64,000 nucleotides of DNA, taken from Gracilibacillus suaedae (GTDB lineage: Bacteria > Bacillota > Bacilli > Bacillales > Amphibacillaceae). Below the pieces are notes generated by a model that saw only the letters and a list, made by a program, of their open reading frames with translations, made no database searches and was not told the origin of the DNA. Below, one piece after another: positions 62,720-64,000 of the stretch (positions within the stretch are counted from its first letter, which is position 1; every line of letters begins with the position of its first letter). The DNA lies in assembly GCF_017599345.1 (NCBI RefSeq), contig NZ_JAGFVL010000048.1:1-64000 (forward strand), given 5' to 3'. A program made the position numbers and the translations under genes.

Positions 62720-62765
62720 TTGAAAAAAGTGAGATCTTGCTATAAAATTAGTACCAAGTCTTAAT
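62720..62765 (+). promoter_or_regulatory. fabH promoter with FapR-like operator
   Basis: TTGAAA (62720-62725), 17 bases and TAAAAT (62743-62748) form a sigma-A promoter. The 19-base segment ATTAGTACCAAGTCTTAAT (62747-62765) starts in the -10 and resembles the FapR box (TTAGTACC half clear, the other half weaker). FapR represses fatty-acid genes unless malonyl-CoA is high. Confidence 0.62.
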
Positions 62766-62800
62766 AATTGATAACAATTCCTTTGAGAGGAAGGATAAGG

Positions 62801-63736
62801 ATGAAAGCAGGAATAATTGGAACTGGTCATTATGCACCAGAGAAAGTTTTAACTAACGCTGATATGGAAAAAATCGTCGATACAAGTGATGAGTGGATTC
62901 GAACAAGAACTGGAATTGAAGAAAGAAGAATTGCTCATGACAATGAAGATACATCTGATATGGCATTTAACGCAGCAGAACAAGCATTAGAGGAAGCTGA
63001 AATCACGGGGGAAGATTTGGATTTAATATTAGTTGCAACAGTTACACCTGATCAACCTTTTCCTACAGTATCCTGTAAACTGCAAGAACGCTTAGGTGCA
63101 ACAAAGGCTGCAGCAATGGATATCAGTGCTGCTTGTGCAGGATTTATGTACGGGGTCATTACGGCAAAACAATTTATTGAAACAGGTGCATATAAACATG
63201 TATTAATAATCGGTGCGGACAAATTATCGAAAATCACCGACTGGACAGACCGCAATACTTGTGTTTTGTTTGGAGATGGTGCAGGTGCGGCAGTAATGGG
63301 ACCTGTAAGTGAAGATAAGGGTGTACTATCCTTTGAATTAGGTGCTGATGGTAGTGGTGGCAAGCATCTAGAACAAAATGATGATTATATTTTTATGAAT
63401 GGTCGAGAAGTATTTAAGTTTGCGGTACGACAAATGCCAGAATCATCAGTACATGTGGTAGAAAAAGCAGGTTATGCTAAAGAAGATGTCGATTATTTAA
63501 TTCCGCATCAAGCAAATATTCGTATTATGGAAGCTGCTAGACAGCGGCTAGGTATTGAAGAGGATCGAATGGCAGTCAATGTTAATAAATATGGTAATAC
63601 TTCAGCTGCTTCGATACCTATTGCTTTATCTGAAGGAGTAAAAAACGCTAAAATAAAGGATAACGATTTAGTCGTCTTGGTTGGCTTCGGTGGAGGTTTA
63701 ACATGGGGCGCTGTAGCATTAAAATGGGGAAAATAA
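62801..63736 (+). CDS. fabH: 3-oxoacyl-ACP synthase III (FabH)
   Basis: 311 residues. Starts fatty-acid synthesis by joining an acyl-CoA primer to malonyl-ACP. The active site is C in [11 protein letters not shown] in LIPHQANIR and N in [10 protein letters not shown]. The ATG at 62801 follows AGGAAGGA; the frame is open eleven codons upstream with no site. fabF follows after 20 bases in the same operon. In Bacillaceae this enzyme usually prefers branched primers. Confidence 0.95.
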   Translation: MKAGIIGTGHYAPEKVLTNADMEKIVDTSDEWIRTRTGIEERRIAHDNEDTSDMAFNAAEQALEEAEITGEDLDLILVATVTPDQPFPTVSCKLQERLGATKAAAMDISAACAGFMYGVITAKQFIETGAYKHVLIIGADKLSKITDWTDRNTCVLFGDGAGAAVMGPVSEDKGVLSFELGADGSGGKHLEQNDDYIFMNGREVFKFAVRQMPESSVHVVEKAGYAKEDVDYLIPHQANIRIMEAARQRLGIEEDRMAVNVNKYGNTSAASIPIALSEGVKNAKIKDNDLVVLVGFGGGLTWGAVALKWGK

Positions 63737-63756
63737 AAAAATAGGGAGGAATCGAT

Positions 63757-64000
63757 ATGAGTAAAAATCGAGTGGTTATTACTGGTATGGGTGCCGTGAC
63801 ACCATTGGGAAATACTATCGCTCAATTTTGGGATCATTTAAAATCTGGTACTTCTGGAATCGATTATGTCACAAAGGTCAATAAAGACGATTTTCCAGCT
63901 AAAGTTGCTGGTGAAGTAAAAGATTGGGACCCAACCGAATATATGGAGAAAAAAGATTCAAAACGCATGGATTTATTTACACAATACGCAGTAGGTGCTG
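63757..64000 (+). CDS. fabF: 3-oxoacyl-ACP synthase II (FabF), 5' part
   Basis: The first 81 codons before the window ends. VVITGMGAVTPLGNTIAQFW is the N-terminal beta-ketoacyl synthase signature, followed by DPTEYMEKKDSKRMDLFTQYA, typical of FabF. It is the elongation condensing enzyme. AGGGAGGA precedes the ATG. The catalytic Cys-His-His residues lie beyond the window. Confidence 0.93.
   Translation, partial: MSKNRVVITGMGAVTPLGNTIAQFWDHLKSGTSGIDYVTKVNKDDFPAKVAGEVKDWDPTEYMEKKDSKRMDLFTQYAVGA

Overview
The window is a chromosomal segment of a low-GC, endospore-forming Gram-positive bacterium of the family Bacillaceae. Ribosome binding sites are strong AAGGAGG types and TTG/GTG starts are common. 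The gene content matches Bacillus subtilis neighbourhoods: hmoB-pbpF-hemEHY, yhfH/lplJ/yhfN, yhjD-yhjE-sipV, addBA, gerPABCDEF, yisL/asnO, yitS-yitT-ipi-yitU-yitV-yitW, yjzD-med-fabH-fabF. The many acidic extracellular proteins and the abundance of intergenic repeats suggest a halotolerant lineage near Gracilibacillus, Oceanobacillus or Virgibacillus; that placement is inference. No rRNA, tRNA or CRISPR array was seen.

Layout: 1-1860 is an IS110-family insertion sequence whose 3' non-coding part folds into a candidate bridge RNA. 2173-8462 holds a heme monooxygenase, a class A penicillin-binding protein and the hemE-hemH-hemY haem operon, followed by an 83-bp hairpin tandem array. 9042-13595 holds a zinc-ribbon miniprotein, lipoate ligase, an M48 protease, a coiled-coil protein and an AraC regulator, ending in a 51-bp tandem array. 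14001-20186 is an envelope-stress and competence zone: an ECF sigma factor with an anti-sigma factor that carries an LCP-like outer domain, comK, a lipoprotein and a second ECF sigma module. 20254-24761 holds yhjD, yhjE, signal peptidase and several single enzymes. 25016-28545 is an ABC exporter operon with a PASTA-domain partner. 28979-30620 holds small housekeeping enzymes. 30860-38037 is addBA (double-strand break repair), and 38058-39912 is the spore-coat gerP operon with a sigma-K promoter. 40060-46555 holds a DUF418 protein, yisL, asparagine synthase and an amylase-like protein that seems to have lost its catalytic residues. 47441-50274 holds an ArsR/flavin-reductase pair and a macrolide phosphotransferase. 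50795-58716 holds a decayed zinc-ribbon gene, DinB and SDR genes and the yit cluster. 59014-64000 holds a Crp/Fnr regulator, uppP, yjzD, med, fabH and the start of fabF.

The strongest candidate for a new regulatory system is the leader of the macrolide phosphotransferase gene (48978-49366). It has a promoter, a 10-codon ORF ending in Arg-Ile-Arg-Phe (the +X+ macrolide arrest motif), an intrinsic terminator just before the gene, and an upstream segment complementary to the terminator's 5' arm. Other notable items are the IS110 RNA, two structured dispersed repeat families (one with a compensatory base-pair change), the LCP anti-sigma factor, the PASTA-ABC operon and the pseudo-amylase.
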